Shown in pieces: positions 42,731 through 52,709 of a stretch of 64,000 nt of DNA (positions are counted from its first letter, which is position 1; the number at the start of each line of letters is the position of its first letter). The stretch covers positions 186,001 to 250,000 of the forward strand of contig JASCNX010000006.1 in assembly GCA_029968055.1 (NCBI GenBank), read 5' to 3'. A program made the translations under genes and the position numbers. The notes under the pieces are model-generated. The model was not told where the DNA came from. It did no database searches and saw only the letters and a list, made by a program, of their open reading frames with translations. The stretch comes from Xenophilus aerolatus. Its GTDB lineage: Bacteria > Pseudomonadota > Gammaproteobacteria > Burkholderiales > Burkholderiaceae_C.

Positions 42731-42861
42731 GGACTTCCGGACGCAGAGGACGCGAAGGTTTCGCAGAGGACGCAAAAGGGAGAAGAGAAGGCAAAACCAA
42801 AGGAAGCTGTTCATGGCTGTTCCTTCTGCGTGACTTCTGCGACCTCTGCGTCCGGAAGTCC
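42731..42861. repeat. 19-bp perfect inverted repeat at the ligase/exonuclease junction
   Basis: GGACTTCCGGACGCAGAGG (42731-42749) recurs inverted at 42843-42861. The right copy lies inside the 3' coding end of the exonuclease gene. The intervening bases include further CGCAGAGGACGC repeats. It could form a long hairpin in the transcript between the two genes. Confidence 0.7.
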
Positions 42862-43914
42862 GGCTTCTGTAGCGTCCTCGTCCCCGTACTCGGTCTTGAA
42901 GCCCTGCGCATCGAGTCCGTTCTCGTTCAGCCACCGCACCAGCACCGCCACGCTGCCATGCGTGACGAACACGCGCTCGGCGCCCGTGCCCGCGATGGCC
43001 TTCTGCAGGCCGGGCCAGTCGGCGTGGTCGCTCATGACGAAACCGCGGTCGACGCCGCGGCGGCGGCGGGTGCCGCGCAGTTGCATCCAGCCCGAGGCGA
43101 AGGCATCGGCATAGTGGCCGAAGCGCTTCATCCATGGCGTGCCCTGGGCCGACGGCGGGGCCAGCACCAGCGCGCGCTTGAGCAGTGCGGCATCGACGCC
43201 CGGGTCGGTCACGCGCAGGGTCGGCGGCAAGGCCACGCCGGCGGCCCGGTACACGGCATTGAGCGGCTCCACCGCGCCGTGCACGACGACGGGGCCGATG
43301 CTGGCGTCGACACCATGCAGGATGCGCTGCGCCTTGCCGAAGGCATAGCAGAAGAGCACCGAGGCGCGGCCCTCTTCGGCGTTGCGGCGCCACCAGGCGT
43401 CGATCTCGGCGAAGAGCACCGGCTGCGTGGGCCAGCGGTAGATGGGCAGGCCGAAGGTGGACTCGGTGATGAAGGTGTCGCAGGGCACCGGCTCGAAGGC
43501 CGGGCAGGTGCCGTCCGGCTCGGTCTTGTAGTCGCCCGAGGCCACCCACACGCGGCCGGCATGTTCGAGCCGCACCTGGGCCGAGCCCAGCACGTGGCCG
43601 GCCGGGTGCAGCGAGATGCGCACGCCATGGTGCTCGATCGCTTCGCCATAGGGCAGCGTTTGCAGCGCGATGTCGGCGCCCAGGCGCTGGCGAAGCGTGC
43701 CTTCGCTGTCGACGTGTGCCAGGTAGTGCGCATGGCCCCAGCGTGCGTGGTCGGAATGGCCGTGCGTGATGACGGCGCGCCCGACCGGCTTCCAGGGGTC
43801 GATGTAGAAGTCGCCGGGCGGACAGTACAGGCCCTCGGGGCGGGCGATGACCAGGGGCTCGGCCCGGTCGCGAAGCAGGGTCGGGGCGTCTTCCAGGGGC
43901 GGAGGCGGGGTCAT
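42811..43914 (-). CDS. Ligase-associated MBL-fold DNA exonuclease
   Basis: The 367-residue protein has the metallo-beta-lactamase motif THGHSDHARWGH and the beta-CASP-type block ASGDYKTE. Its neighbours, ligase and Lhr-like helicase, identify it as the exonuclease of this repair cluster. The start ATG 43914 is preferred; upstream codons are rich in Arg/Ser and lack family features. The C-terminal tail is acidic and overlaps one arm of an inverted repeat. Confidence 0.92.
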   Translation of the reverse strand: MTPPPPLEDAPTLLRDRAEPLVIARPEGLYCPPGDFYIDPWKPVGRAVITHGHSDHARWGHAHYLAHVDSEGTLRQRLGADIALQTLPYGEAIEHHGVRISLHPAGHVLGSAQVRLEHAGRVWVASGDYKTEPDGTCPAFEPVPCDTFITESTFGLPIYRWPTQPVLFAEIDAWWRRNAEEGRASVLFCYAFGKAQRILHGVDASIGPVVVHGAVEPLNAVYRAAGVALPPTLRVTDPGVDAALLKRALVLAPPSAQGTPWMKRFGHYADAFASGWMQLRGTRRRRGVDRGFVMSDHADWPGLQKAIAGTGAERVFVTHGSVAVLVRWLNENGLDAQGFKTEYGDEDATEAGLPDAEVAEVTQKEQP

Positions 43915-44047
43915 GCGCAGTAGATGGTAGGCCTCGGCCCCGGGGCAGCGCGCTGCCGCCGGCGCGCGAACGCGTGTCGGCGAAGAGGCGACGACCCGAT
44001 GGCTCGTTGGCAGGCCGCGGCTGGCACGATTGCTGCATTCTTCAGCA

Positions 44048-44080
44048 ATTGTGCACAATTAATATCTTGAAGTGCACAAT
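44048..44080. promoter_or_regulatory. Candidate GntR operator (TTGTGCACAA)
   Basis: The palindrome ATTGTGCACAAT (44048-44059) is followed by a second copy of the half AGTGCACAAT (44071-44080). It sits about 100 bases upstream of the TctC-type gene, in the promoter region of the operon that includes a GntR regulator. The form fits GntR-family sites. Confidence 0.6.
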
Positions 44081-44154
44081 ACAGGTGCGGCACTTCACCG
44101 ATTGCTGAACGGCGTGCAGGCACCTCCCGTCGATTCACTCTGCTGGAGCCCGCC

Positions 44155-45171
44155 ATGCACCGTTCCTCCTTCCTCCGGTCCGCACCGACCGCTCGCCGCC
44201 TTCTGATGAGCGCCCTCCTCGCCGTCACCGCCCTGACGTCCCTGCCCGAAGTGCATGCCGCCGAAGGTGCCTGGCCGGACCGCCCCGTGAAGATCGTCGT
44301 GCCCTTCCCGCCGGGAGGCGCGGCGGACGTGTATGCGCGCCTGGTCGGCCAGAAGCTGGCCGCGGCCACCGGCAACCGCCAGCCCATCGTGATCGACAAC
44401 CGGCCCGGCGCCGGCGGCGTGATCGGCACCGACGTGGCGGCCAAGTCGCCAGCCGACGGCAGCACCTTTCTCATGGTGACGATCGGGCACGCGGTCAACC
44501 CGTTCATGTACGCCAAGCTGCCCTACGACACCAAGGCCGACTTCGTGCCGGTGGGCGTCGTGGCACAGGTGCCCAGCGTCGTCGTCACCGGCCCGGCGCT
44601 CAAGGGCAAGACATTGAAGGACCTGCTCGACATGGCGCGCGCCAAGCCCGACGACCTGCAATACGCCTCCTCCGGCGTGGGCACCACCAGCCATGTGGGT
44701 GCGGCGCTGATCGAGTCGATGACCGGCGTGCGCATGTCGCACGTGCCCTACAAGGGGGCAGCGCCGGCCCTGCAGGACGTGATGGCCGACCGCGTCGCGC
44801 TGTCGGTGGACATCATCACCTCGTCGCTGCCGCTGGTGACCAGCGGCAAGCTCAACGCGGTGGCCGTGACCGGCGCCAAGCGCGCGCCCAAGCTGCCCGA
44901 CGTGCCCACCGTGGCCGAGGCCGGCATTCCCGGCTACGACTTCGTCGCGTGGTACATGCTGCTGGCGCCCGCCCGCACGCCCCAGGCCGTGATCGAGCAG
45001 GTCAACGCCGAGCTGCGCAAGATCGCGACGGCGCCGGACTTCCGTACGCGCATCGAGGACACCGGCGGCGAGGCCGTGAGCATGACGGCGCCGCAAGCCA
45101 GGGACTACCTCGACGCCGAGTTCACGCGCTGGGCCAAGGTGGTCAAGGACCGCAACATCAAGGCCGACTGA
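44155..45171 (+). CDS. TctC/Bug-family periplasmic substrate-binding protein
   Basis: The 338-residue protein has a signal peptide, then the Bug/TctC pattern: WPDRPVKIVVPFPPGGAADV and NRPGAGGVIGTDVAAKSPAD, with ligand-contact blocks at SVGVGTTSHVG and AGIPGYDFVAWYML. These proteins capture small carboxylates or cyclic amides for uptake. No TctA/B transporter genes are in the window, so it may act with a transporter elsewhere or as a sensor. First gene of a ureide-type operon. Confidence 0.93.
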   Translation: MHRSSFLRSAPTARRLLMSALLAVTALTSLPEVHAAEGAWPDRPVKIVVPFPPGGAADVYARLVGQKLAAATGNRQPIVIDNRPGAGGVIGTDVAAKSPADGSTFLMVTIGHAVNPFMYAKLPYDTKADFVPVGVVAQVPSVVVTGPALKGKTLKDLLDMARAKPDDLQYASSGVGTTSHVGAALIESMTGVRMSHVPYKGAAPALQDVMADRVALSVDIITSSLPLVTSGKLNAVAVTGAKRAPKLPDVPTVAEAGIPGYDFVAWYMLLAPARTPQAVIEQVNAELRKIATAPDFRTRIEDTGGEAVSMTAPQARDYLDAEFTRWAKVVKDRNIKAD

Positions 45172-45184
45172 CCGCACTCTTTTC

Positions 45185-46102
45185 ATGACCCCCCCTGCCC
45201 TGCCTGCATCGCCTCGCGACTTCTCCGGTTATGCCCACCGCCCGCCCGCCGTGCGATGGCCCGGCGGAGCACGCGTGGCCGTGTCCTTCGTGCTCAATTT
45301 CGAGGAAGGCGCCGAATTCTCGGTGGCCGATGGCGATGCGCACAACGAGTCGGTCTACGAGGTGATCGACCCGCGCACGGGCTGGGACCCGTGCATCGAC
45401 AGCCACTTCGAGTACGGCACGCGCGCGGCCTGGTGGCGCATCGCGGACACCTTCGACCGGCATGGCGCCCTGATGACCGTGAGCGCCTGCGGCCGCGCGG
45501 TGGAGCGCAGCCCCTGGCTCGCACAGGACGCGGTGGCCCGCGGGCACGAACTCGCGGCGCACGGCTGGCGCTGGGAGAGCCACGCCGGCCTCACGCCCGA
45601 GCGCGAGGGCGCCGACATGGACGCCTGCATCCGCACCTTCGAAGCCGTGTGCGACCGACGCCCGCTCGGATGGCACACGCGCTCGGCGTGCACGCCGGCC
45701 ACGCGGGCGCTGCTGGCACAGCGCGGCTTCCTCTACGACAGCGACGCGTACAACGACGACCTGCCCTACTTCGTGCAGGCCGCGGGGCGCCCTCACCTGG
45801 TGCTGCCCTACGCCTTCGACACCAACGACATGCAGTTCCAGCACACCCAGCGCTTCGCCACCGCGGCGCAGTTCGCCGAGTACGTGTGCGACGCCTACGA
45901 CTGGCTGCACGGCGAAGGCGAGCGGGCCCCGCGCATGATGTCGGTGGGTCTGCACCTGCGCATGATCGGGCGGCCCGCGCGCATGAAGGCGCTGGACCTG
46001 ATCCTCGCCCACCTGGCGCGGCGCGGTGGTGCCTGGATCGCCACGCGCGAGCAGATCGCGCGCCACTGGATCGCGCATGCGCCCGCGCACGCACCGGGCT
46101 GA
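45185..46102 (+). CDS. PuuE-like polysaccharide-deacetylase-family amidohydrolase
   Basis: The 305-residue protein resembles allantoinase PuuE: an N-terminal SVSFVLNFEEGAEFSV-like strand (here VAVSFVLNFEEGAEFSV), YEVIDPRTGWDP, GHELAAHGWRWESHAGL and WHTRSACTP. It lies 14 bases after the binding-protein gene. PuuE opens the allantoin ring to allantoate; a related cyclic amide is equally possible here. Cytosolic, no signal peptide. Confidence 0.88.
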   Translation: MTPPALPASPRDFSGYAHRPPAVRWPGGARVAVSFVLNFEEGAEFSVADGDAHNESVYEVIDPRTGWDPCIDSHFEYGTRAAWWRIADTFDRHGALMTVSACGRAVERSPWLAQDAVARGHELAAHGWRWESHAGLTPEREGADMDACIRTFEAVCDRRPLGWHTRSACTPATRALLAQRGFLYDSDAYNDDLPYFVQAAGRPHLVLPYAFDTNDMQFQHTQRFATAAQFAEYVCDAYDWLHGEGERAPRMMSVGLHLRMIGRPARMKALDLILAHLARRGGAWIATREQIARHWIAHAPAHAPG

Positions 46103-46142
46103 AGCGCGCGGCATGCGCGGACGCTGCGCTAAAGTCGTCCGC

Positions 46143-46850
46143 ATGCGCCCGCAGGAAGAAGCCATCCACCGCACCCTCGCCCAGATCCTGCTCGCGGGGC
46201 GGCTGGCGCCGGGCTCGCAGCTGGTGGAGATGCGGCTGGCGCAGATCTTCGGCGTTTCGCGCGAGCGGGTGCGCAAGGTGCTGCACCGCCTGGGGCACGA
46301 GCGCCTGCTCGACCTGGTGCCCAACCGCGGCTGCTTCGTCTCCAGCCCCTCGCTGGTGCAGGCGCGCGAGATCTACGACGCGCGCCGGGTGATCGAGGGC
46401 GGCATCGTCGGTGCGCTGGCCGGGCGCCTGGACGCCGCGCAGCTGGCGCGGCTGGAAGCGCACGCACGCCACGAGCACGAGGCCGTGCACGCCGGCGATC
46501 GCGCCGCGTCGATCCGGCTCTCGGGCGAGTTCCACATGCTGCTGGCCGAATTCACCGGCAGCCCCTTCGTGCTGCGGCAACTGCAGGAACTGGTGAGCCG
46601 CACCTCGATGCTGGTGGCCTTCTTCGAGCCGGCGAGCGCTTCGGCCTGCGGCTGCGAGGAGCACGAGGAGATCTTCACCGCGCTGCGCCTGGGCGACGTG
46701 GCGCGCGCCATGAAGGCGATGCACGTGCACCTGTCGCTCATCGAGACGCGCCTGAAGCCGAGGCCGGACGCAGCAGCGGCAATCGACGTCGAGCGCGAGG
46801 TCGAGCGCGCCTGGGCGGCCGAACAGGCGCGGGGCCGGCAGGCCGCCTGA
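46143..46850 (+). CDS. GntR-family regulator (FCD type)
   Basis: The 235-residue protein has an N-terminal winged helix-turn-helix (LAQIFGVSRERVRKVLHRLG) and an FCD ligand domain (GEFHMLLAEFTGSPFVLRQL and HEEIFTALRLGDVARAM-like). It should sense a metabolite and control the operon in which it lies. The TTGTGCACAA palindrome upstream of the first gene is the likely site. The start is ATG 46143. Confidence 0.92.
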   Translation: MRPQEEAIHRTLAQILLAGRLAPGSQLVEMRLAQIFGVSRERVRKVLHRLGHERLLDLVPNRGCFVSSPSLVQAREIYDARRVIEGGIVGALAGRLDAAQLARLEAHARHEHEAVHAGDRAASIRLSGEFHMLLAEFTGSPFVLRQLQELVSRTSMLVAFFEPASASACGCEEHEEIFTALRLGDVARAMKAMHVHLSLIETRLKPRPDAAAAIDVEREVERAWAAEQARGRQAA

Positions 46851-46860
46851 CGACCGGCCC

Positions 46861-47553
46861 GTGTCGAGCGTCGTTGCCCATGCGCCGCGCCCCCGCCGGC
46901 TGCTGGTGCTCAACCCCAACCGCACGGCGGCGATGACCGAGGGCGTGCTCGCGCGCCTGCAGCAGCTGGCGGGCGAGCGGATCGTGCTGCGCGGCCTCAC
47001 CGCGCCCGACGGCCCGCCCGTCATCGCCACGCGCGAGGCGTTCGCGGCCGGCGCCGCCGCCGCGCAGCGCGCACTGGCCGGCGTGTCCGACGTCTGGGCC
47101 GACGCGGTGCTGCTCGCCTGCTACGGCGATCCGGGACTGGACGCGCTGCGCGCGCAAAGCCCCGTGCCGGTGCTGGGCATGGCCGAGAGCAGCGTGCGCG
47201 ACGCACTGGCGCGCGGGCGGCCCTTCCACATCCTCACGGCGGGCCGCGAATGGGGCCCGATACTGCGCGATACCGTTGCCCGGCACCCTGGCGCCACGAC
47301 GCTGCTGGACGGCGTCACCACGCTCGACACGACCGGCCTGGCGGCGAGCCAGGACCGCGCCGGTTTCGTGCGCCAGGTGCAGGCCGCGCTCGACGCGCTG
47401 GCCGCGGCAGGCGCCCCCGATTGCGTGCTGGGGGGCGCCGGCTTCGCGGGGCTGGAGGACCGCCTGCACTACCCGGGCCGGCTGACCGACGGGCTGCGCA
47501 CGGCGCTGGCAGCGCTGGACGCCTTGGAGGCGACGGGCGAACGGCCGCGCTGA
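46861..47553 (+). CDS. Asp/Glu/hydantoin racemase-family protein
   Basis: The 230-residue protein has the family blocks RLLVLNPNRTAAMTEGVL, VLLACYGDPGLDAL (catalytic Cys) and VLGGAGFAGLEDRL. In the last block the second cysteine of two-base racemases is replaced (GGAG instead of GCAG), so it may be a hydantoin racemase variant or a decarboxylase of the same fold. It starts at GTG 46861, ten bases after the regulator gene, completing a four-gene operon. Confidence 0.9.
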   Translation: MSSVVAHAPRPRRLLVLNPNRTAAMTEGVLARLQQLAGERIVLRGLTAPDGPPVIATREAFAAGAAAAQRALAGVSDVWADAVLLACYGDPGLDALRAQSPVPVLGMAESSVRDALARGRPFHILTAGREWGPILRDTVARHPGATTLLDGVTTLDTTGLAASQDRAGFVRQVQAALDALAAAGAPDCVLGGAGFAGLEDRLHYPGRLTDGLRTALAALDALEATGERPR

Positions 47554-47565
47554 CGGCCCTGCCGG

Positions 47566-48252
47566 CTACTTGCCGCCGGCGCGCTTCGGGCCTGGCTGCT
47601 GCGCCATCTGCTTCTGCATCTGTTCGGCCATGCGCTTCATGGCCTCCATGTCGACCTGGGTGCCGTCGGGCAGCGTCATCTCCCCGGGCTTGGTGTCGGG
47701 GCCGGTGCGCATAACCTTGCCGGCCGTGGCGCCCATGGCCGTCAGGTCGGCGATGTTCGTCTTCATGCCGCCGGGCAGCATCATGTCGCCGGCCTTCATG
47801 CCGGCGGGGCAGGCGCCGAGCCAGCGCATCTCGGCCACCATGTCGTCGTCGCGCGGCGCCACCTTGGGCGCGGGGTCGTAGACGGTGTGCGACTCGACGC
47901 GGTAGGCCACGTTGAAGTCGCCCGAGATGACGATGCGCCGCGTCATGGTGGTCTCGCTCTGCTTGCAGACCTCGGTGTGCACGAGCATCTTGCCGGCCTC
48001 GTTGCGCATCTCTTCCTTGCAGAACCTGCGGTTCATCTTCGGTTGCGAGAGGCCGTATTCCTGCAAGGCCTTGTCGGTCGCCGGATCGGCGCACTGCTGC
48101 ACGACGATGCTGTCCTTGGCGCCGGTCTTGGGCGTCGAGCGCATCTCCCACAGGCCGGCCTTGCGCTCGGGGAAGGTCGGGCCGGCCTGCGCGGGCGCGG
48201 CAACGACGAGGACCAGCGAAAGGGCGGGCAGCCAGGCGGGGCGACGGGTCAT
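47566..48252 (-). CDS. DUF3617 periplasmic protein
   Basis: The 228-residue protein has a signal peptide ([14 protein letters not shown]) and the DUF3617 pattern of a beta-rich domain with conserved cysteines ([32 protein letters not shown]). The C-terminal 70 residues are Met-rich and contain repeats of MKTN/MLPDG-like stretches. The function is unknown. It is transcribed against the ureide-type operon. Confidence 0.85.
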   Translation of the reverse strand: MTRRPAWLPALSLVLVVAAPAQAGPTFPERKAGLWEMRSTPKTGAKDSIVVQQCADPATDKALQEYGLSQPKMNRRFCKEEMRNEAGKMLVHTEVCKQSETTMTRRIVISGDFNVAYRVESHTVYDPAPKVAPRDDDMVAEMRWLGACPAGMKAGDMMLPGGMKTNIADLTAMGATAGKVMRTGPDTKPGEMTLPDGTQVDMEAMKRMAEQMQKQMAQQPGPKRAGGK

Positions 48253-48339
48253 GACGGAGGCAGAGGAACGACGACCGCCGTTTCTACCGCCCAGGCGCGC
48301 AGCCGCCCATCTGGCGTTCGGGCTAGGCCGTGCCCTGGC

Positions 48340-49491
48340 TCAGAAAGCCGTCCACTTCTGCGTGCTGGCGGCGCTCTCCAGCGCCCGCTCGATGAAGCGC
48401 ACGCCGCGCGCACCGTCGGCCAGGGTGGGATGGTCCGCGTGCAACGGGTCGGGCGCGACGCCCTGCTGCCTTGCACGGATGCGCGCGATGACGCCGAGGT
48501 ACACGTTGGCGAAGGCCTCAATGAAGGCCTCCGGATGGCCGGCGGGCAGCCGCGTGGCCAGGCGCGCCGACTCGCCCAGCCAGGGCGATCCGCGGGTGAG
48601 CAGGCGCCGCGGGCCGTCGATGGGCGCATGCACCAGGGTGTCGGGCTGCTCCTGGCGCCAGTCGAGCGTGCCGGTGCTGCCGAAGACGCGCAGGCGCAGG
48701 TCGTTCTCGCAGCCCACGGCGATCTGCGTGGCCATGAGCACACCGCGCGCCCCACCCCGGAAGCGCAGCAGCAGGCTGGCGTCGTCATCGAGCCGGCGGC
48801 CGGGCACGAGGGCGCCGAGGTCGGCGCACAGGCTGTCGAGCTCCAGTCCGGTGACGGTGGCGACCAGGTTCTCGGCATGCGAGCCGATGTCGCCCAGCGC
48901 GCCGGCCGCGCCGCTGCGGGCCGGGTCGGTGCGCCAGCCGGCCTGCTTGTTGTCGCTGCCCTCGAGCTTCGTGGCCAGCCAGCCCTGGTGGTACTCGACC
49001 ACCACCTTGCGCACCTCGCCGATCGCGCCGGCGGCCACCAGTGTGCGCGCCTCGCGCACCATGGGGTAGCCGCTGTAGTTGTAGGTCACGCCGAAGACGC
49101 TGCCGCTGCGCTCGACCGTGCGCAGCAGGTCCTCGGCCTGCTCGCTGGTGTGGACCAGTGGCTTGTCGCAAACGACGTGGATGCCCGCCTCGGCGAAGGC
49201 CTTCGCCACCGGGTGGTGCAGGTGGTTCGGCGTGACGATGGAGACGAAGTCGATGCGCTCGTCGGCGCTTCGTGCGAGCTCGTCGTCGAGCAGCGACTGC
49301 CAGTCGGCATGGTTGCGATCGTCGGCCAGGCCGAGCTCACGGCCCGAGGCACGGGCACGGTCGGGTGTGGAGGCCAGCGCGCCGGCCACCAGTTCGGCCT
49401 GGCCGTCGAGCGCCAGCGCCTTGCGGTGCACCGCACCGATGAAGGCGCCCTGGCCGCCCCCGACCATGGCGTAGCGCAGTCTTCTGGTCAT
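48340..49491 (-). CDS. Gfo/Idh/MocA-family oxidoreductase
   Basis: The 383-residue protein has a Rossmann fold ([19 protein letters not shown]), the EKP-type motif ([15 protein letters not shown]) with the catalytic Lys, and [10 protein letters not shown], as in sugar and inositol dehydrogenases. It is the last gene of the sugar-uptake operon and should oxidise the imported sugar or polyol. The start is ATG 49491; a longer reading to 49602 overlaps the previous gene. Confidence 0.92.
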   Translation of the reverse strand: MTRRLRYAMVGGGQGAFIGAVHRKALALDGQAELVAGALASTPDRARASGRELGLADDRNHADWQSLLDDELARSADERIDFVSIVTPNHLHHPVAKAFAEAGIHVVCDKPLVHTSEQAEDLLRTVERSGSVFGVTYNYSGYPMVREARTLVAAGAIGEVRKVVVEYHQGWLATKLEGSDNKQAGWRTDPARSGAAGALGDIGSHAENLVATVTGLELDSLCADLGALVPGRRLDDDASLLLRFRGGARGVLMATQIAVGCENDLRLRVFGSTGTLDWRQEQPDTLVHAPIDGPRRLLTRGSPWLGESARLATRLPAGHPEAFIEAFANVYLGVIARIRARQQGVAPDPLHADHPTLADGARGVRFIERALESAASTQKWTAF

Positions 49492-49546
49492 GCCGTGGCC
49501 GCCCCGGAATGCGATGCCACGGCCCGGAGGACGTTCGGGCGCGCGC

Positions 49547-50572
49547 TCATGCGCCGGCCATCCCGCCCTGGGCCGCTTTGTCGAAGGCGGCGTCGAAGGC
49601 ACCGGCCGCGGCCGGGAAGTCCAGCCGGCGGCAGAAGGCGGCGCTCTCGGTGGCGCCGTGCACGCGGTCCATGCGGCTGTCCTCCCACTCTACCGAGAGC
49701 GGGCCGGCGTAACCGATGTCGTTGAGCGCGACGATGATCGATTCGAAATCCACCATGCCGCGGCCCACGCTGCGGAAGTCCCAGAAGCGGCGCGCATCGC
49801 CGAAGCTCGTGTGGCCGCCGAAGACGCCCACGGTGCCGTCGCCGCGGCCCCACCACACGTCCTTCATGTGGGCGTTGTAGATGCGGTCGGCAAAGCCGCG
49901 GATGAAGCGCACGTAGTCCACGCCCTGGTAGGCCAGGTGGCTGGGGTCGAAGTTGAAGCCGAAGCGGCGGTGCCCGCCGACGGCCTCGATGGCCCGCTCG
50001 GCCGAGGCGATGTCGAAGGCGATCTCGGTCGGGTGCACCTCGAGCGCGAAGTTCACGTCCTGCTGCTCGAAGGTGTCGAGGATCGGCCCGAAGCGCCGGC
50101 CGAAGTCCGCGAAGCCCGCGTCCCAGTAGGCCTGCGTGGTGGGCGGGAAGGCGTAGGTGGCGTGCCAGATCGACGAACCGGTGAAGCCGGTGACGGTCTT
50201 CACGCCGAACTTCGCGGCGGCGCGCGCCGTGTCGGCCAGCTCGCGTGCCGCACGCTGGCGCACGCCTTCGGGCTCGCCGTCGCCCCACACATGGGCCGGC
50301 AGGATGGCGCGGTGGCGCTCGTCGATCCGGTCGCACACCGCCTGGCCGACCAGGTGGTTGCCGATGGCCAGGCAGGTGAGGCCGTGCTCGCGCAGCAGGG
50401 TCCACTTGTCCTGCACGTAACGCTCGGATTCGAGCGCCTGCTGCACATCGAAATGGTCGCCCCAGCAGGCGAGTTCCAGGCCGTCGTAGCCCATGCGCCG
50501 CGCCAGCGGCGCCAGTTCGGCCAGCGGCAGGTCGGCCCACTGGCCGGTGAACAGGGTGATGGGGCGCGGCAT
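49547..50572 (-). CDS. Sugar-phosphate isomerase/epimerase-like TIM-barrel protein
   Basis: The 341-residue protein has the xylose isomerase-like TIM-barrel pattern: [29 protein letters not shown] with the metal-binding Glu, [25 protein letters not shown] and the Glu in [10 protein letters not shown]. Such proteins isomerise or dehydrate keto-sugars in catabolic operons with a Gfo/Idh/MocA oxidase, as here. It lies 13 bases after the binding-protein gene. Confidence 0.9.
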   Translation of the reverse strand: MPRPITLFTGQWADLPLAELAPLARRMGYDGLELACWGDHFDVQQALESERYVQDKWTLLREHGLTCLAIGNHLVGQAVCDRIDERHRAILPAHVWGDGEPEGVRQRAARELADTARAAAKFGVKTVTGFTGSSIWHATYAFPPTTQAYWDAGFADFGRRFGPILDTFEQQDVNFALEVHPTEIAFDIASAERAIEAVGGHRRFGFNFDPSHLAYQGVDYVRFIRGFADRIYNAHMKDVWWGRGDGTVGVFGGHTSFGDARRFWDFRSVGRGMVDFESIIVALNDIGYAGPLSVEWEDSRMDRVHGATESAAFCRRLDFPAAAGAFDAAFDKAAQGGMAGA

Positions 50573-50585
50573 GGACCGTCCTTCC

Positions 50586-51551
50586 TCAGAACGGGGAGTC
50601 GGGGTGATAGAAATCTTTCGCGTTGTCCTTGGTGATCAGCACCGACGGGATGATGGTCGTCGCCGGCAGCTTCTCGCCCTTCAGGCGCGCCTCGGCCGTG
50701 AGCTTGATCGCGTCGTAGATGAACTTGGGCGAATAGCTCACGTCGGCCGCAATGCGCGGGTCCTTGCCGTCGAGGATGGTCTTGACCATGCCCTTGGCAC
50801 CGGCGCCGCCGAAGACGATCTTGATGTCGTTGCGCTTGGCCTGCTCGATGGCCTTGAGCACGCCCACGGCCATGTCGTCGTCGGCGGCCCAGATGGCGTC
50901 GATCTCCTTGAAGCGCGTGAGGTAGTCCTGCGTCACCTTGAAGGCGTCGTCGCGGTTCCAGTTGGCGTACTTGGCGTCGAGCAGCTTGATGTCCGGGTAG
51001 TTCTTGAGCACGGCGTTGAAGGCGTCCATGCGCTCGTTGTCCAGCGTGGTCGCGATGCCGCGCAGCGCCACGACGTTGCCTTTGCCGTTGAGCTTCTTGG
51101 CGATGTACTCGGCCGGGATCTTGCCGAAGGCGGTGTTGTCGCCGGCCACGTAGGCGTCCTGCGCACTGGTGTCGGTCAGGCCGCGGTCCACCACGGTGAC
51201 GTAGGCGCCCTTGGCCTTGACCTGCGCCACCGGCTTGGTCAGCGCGGCGGACTCGAAGGGGAACACCACCAGCGCGTTGATCTTGGTGACGGTGCTGAAG
51301 TCCTGCAGCTGGTTGGCCTGCTCGGGCGCGTTGGCGGCCGTCTTGATGGTGATCTTCAGGTCCTTGTACTGCTTCTCCAGGTCCTTCTTGGCCTGGTTGG
51401 CCCAGTAGTTGATGCCGCCCATGAAGCTGTGCGTGGCGGCCGGGATGGACACGCCGAGGTTCACTTTCTCGGCGGCCAGTGCGGGCACGCTGGCGAAGGC
51501 GGCTGCGGCAGCCACGGCGGTGAGCGCGAGGCGGCGGGTGATGAAGGTCAT
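50586..51551 (-). CDS. Sugar ABC transporter periplasmic binding protein (ribose-type)
   Basis: The 321-residue protein has a signal peptide ([18 protein letters not shown]) and the Peripla_BP_4 pattern: [43 protein letters not shown], and [20 protein letters not shown]. Start ATG 51551. A 26-bp-arm hairpin lies between this gene and the permease gene upstream, which may raise or lower its expression relative to the permease. Confidence 0.93.
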   Translation of the reverse strand: MTFITRRLALTAVAAAAAFASVPALAAEKVNLGVSIPAATHSFMGGINYWANQAKKDLEKQYKDLKITIKTAANAPEQANQLQDFSTVTKINALVVFPFESAALTKPVAQVKAKGAYVTVVDRGLTDTSAQDAYVAGDNTAFGKIPAEYIAKKLNGKGNVVALRGIATTLDNERMDAFNAVLKNYPDIKLLDAKYANWNRDDAFKVTQDYLTRFKEIDAIWAADDDMAVGVLKAIEQAKRNDIKIVFGGAGAKGMVKTILDGKDPRIAADVSYSPKFIYDAIKLTAEARLKGEKLPATTIIPSVLITKDNAKDFYHPDSPF

Positions 51552-51596
51552 GCTGGGAGTCTCCTTGGTTGGATGAAAGTCACTGGCACAGAACAC

Positions 51597-51657
51597 CCGT
51601 TCGGGCTGAGCCTGTCGAAGCGCCGGAGCAGCGCTTCGACAAGCTCAGCCCGAACGG
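51597..51657. repeat. Hairpin repeat between permease and binding-protein genes
   Basis: Arms 51597-51622 and 51632-51657 are inverted repeats of 26 bases with one mismatch around a nine-base loop. The sequence type (TTCGGGCTGAG ... GTCGAAGCG) is a dispersed repeat seen in many betaproteobacteria, as I recall. In the transcript it could block nucleases or separate expression levels. Confidence 0.85.
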
Positions 51658-51683
51658 TCGGGAAGGATTCGAATGCATGGTGC

Positions 51684-52709
51684 TCAACGCCGCCCCCTTT
51701 GCAGGAAGGCCACCACGATGATCACGAAGCCCTGCACCGCCGCGTTGAGGTACACGCTGATGATGCTGGTGAGGTTGAGGATGTTGCTGATGACCGAGAG
51801 CAGGATGGCGCCCACCACCGTGCCGGTGATGCTGCCCGCGCCGCCCTTGAGCGCCGTGCCGCCGACGATCACGGCGGCGATCGCCTCGAGCTCCCACAAG
51901 AGGCCCGTGGTGGGCGAGGCCGAGCCCAGCCGCGGCACGTACAGCAACGTCGCGATGCCCACGCACACGCCCAGCAGCACGTAGGTGAGGATCTTCACGC
52001 GGTCCACGTCGACGGCCGCGTAGCGCGCCACCTGCTCGTTCGAGCCGATGGCCTGCACGTAGCGGCCATAGGCCGTGCGGTTGAGGATGACGCCGCCCAC
52101 CGCCGCCACCGCCACGAACACCCACACCGGCACCGGAATGCCCAGCAGGCTGGCGTAGTAGACCGGCGCGTACAGGTCCGAGAGATCGTTGTCGAGCGTG
52201 AGCGCGCCGCCGTCGGCGAAGTAGGTGAGATAGGCGCGGAAGATGCCCAGCGTGCCGAGCGTGACGATGAAGGGTTCGATGCGCCCCTTGGTGATGAGCA
52301 GGCCGTGCGCGAGGCCGAACATCGCGCCCAGCACGATCGCCAGGGCTGCGCCCAGAACCACCGCCATCAGCGGCGAGCCGGTGGCCGGCCCGGCCCAGTT
52401 GATGAACATGATCACGCTGCCCGCGATGAGCGCCGCCATCGAGCCCACCGACAGGTCGATGCCGCCCGAGATGATCACGAAGCACATGCCCACCGCGATG
52501 ATGCCGATGAAGGCCGTGCGCGTGAGCACGTTCATCGCGTTGTCGAGGGTGGCGAAGTCGCTGTTGAGCAGCGTGCCGGCGATGCACAGCAGCACCAGCC
52601 CGATGACGGGGCCGAAGCCGTGCAGGCGCTCGGTCCAGCGCGGCTTGCCTGCGGCGCGGTGCTGCGCGCCCTCGGCGGCGGCGCTCGTGGAGGTTTCAGG
52701 CGTCGGCAT
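51684..52709 (-). CDS. Sugar ABC transporter permease (ribose type)
   Basis: The 341-residue protein has about ten membrane helices, and the EAA-like region of ribose-class permeases ([20 protein letters not shown]). Blocks such as [20 protein letters not shown] are typical of the RbsC group. It overlaps the ATPase gene by 14 bases. The start is ATG 52709 rather than the upstream one at 52727. Confidence 0.94.
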   Translation of the reverse strand: MPTPETSTSAAAEGAQHRAAGKPRWTERLHGFGPVIGLVLLCIAGTLLNSDFATLDNAMNVLTRTAFIGIIAVGMCFVIISGGIDLSVGSMAALIAGSVIMFINWAGPATGSPLMAVVLGAALAIVLGAMFGLAHGLLITKGRIEPFIVTLGTLGIFRAYLTYFADGGALTLDNDLSDLYAPVYYASLLGIPVPVWVFVAVAAVGGVILNRTAYGRYVQAIGSNEQVARYAAVDVDRVKILTYVLLGVCVGIATLLYVPRLGSASPTTGLLWELEAIAAVIVGGTALKGGAGSITGTVVGAILLSVISNILNLTSIISVYLNAAVQGFVIIVVAFLQRGRR

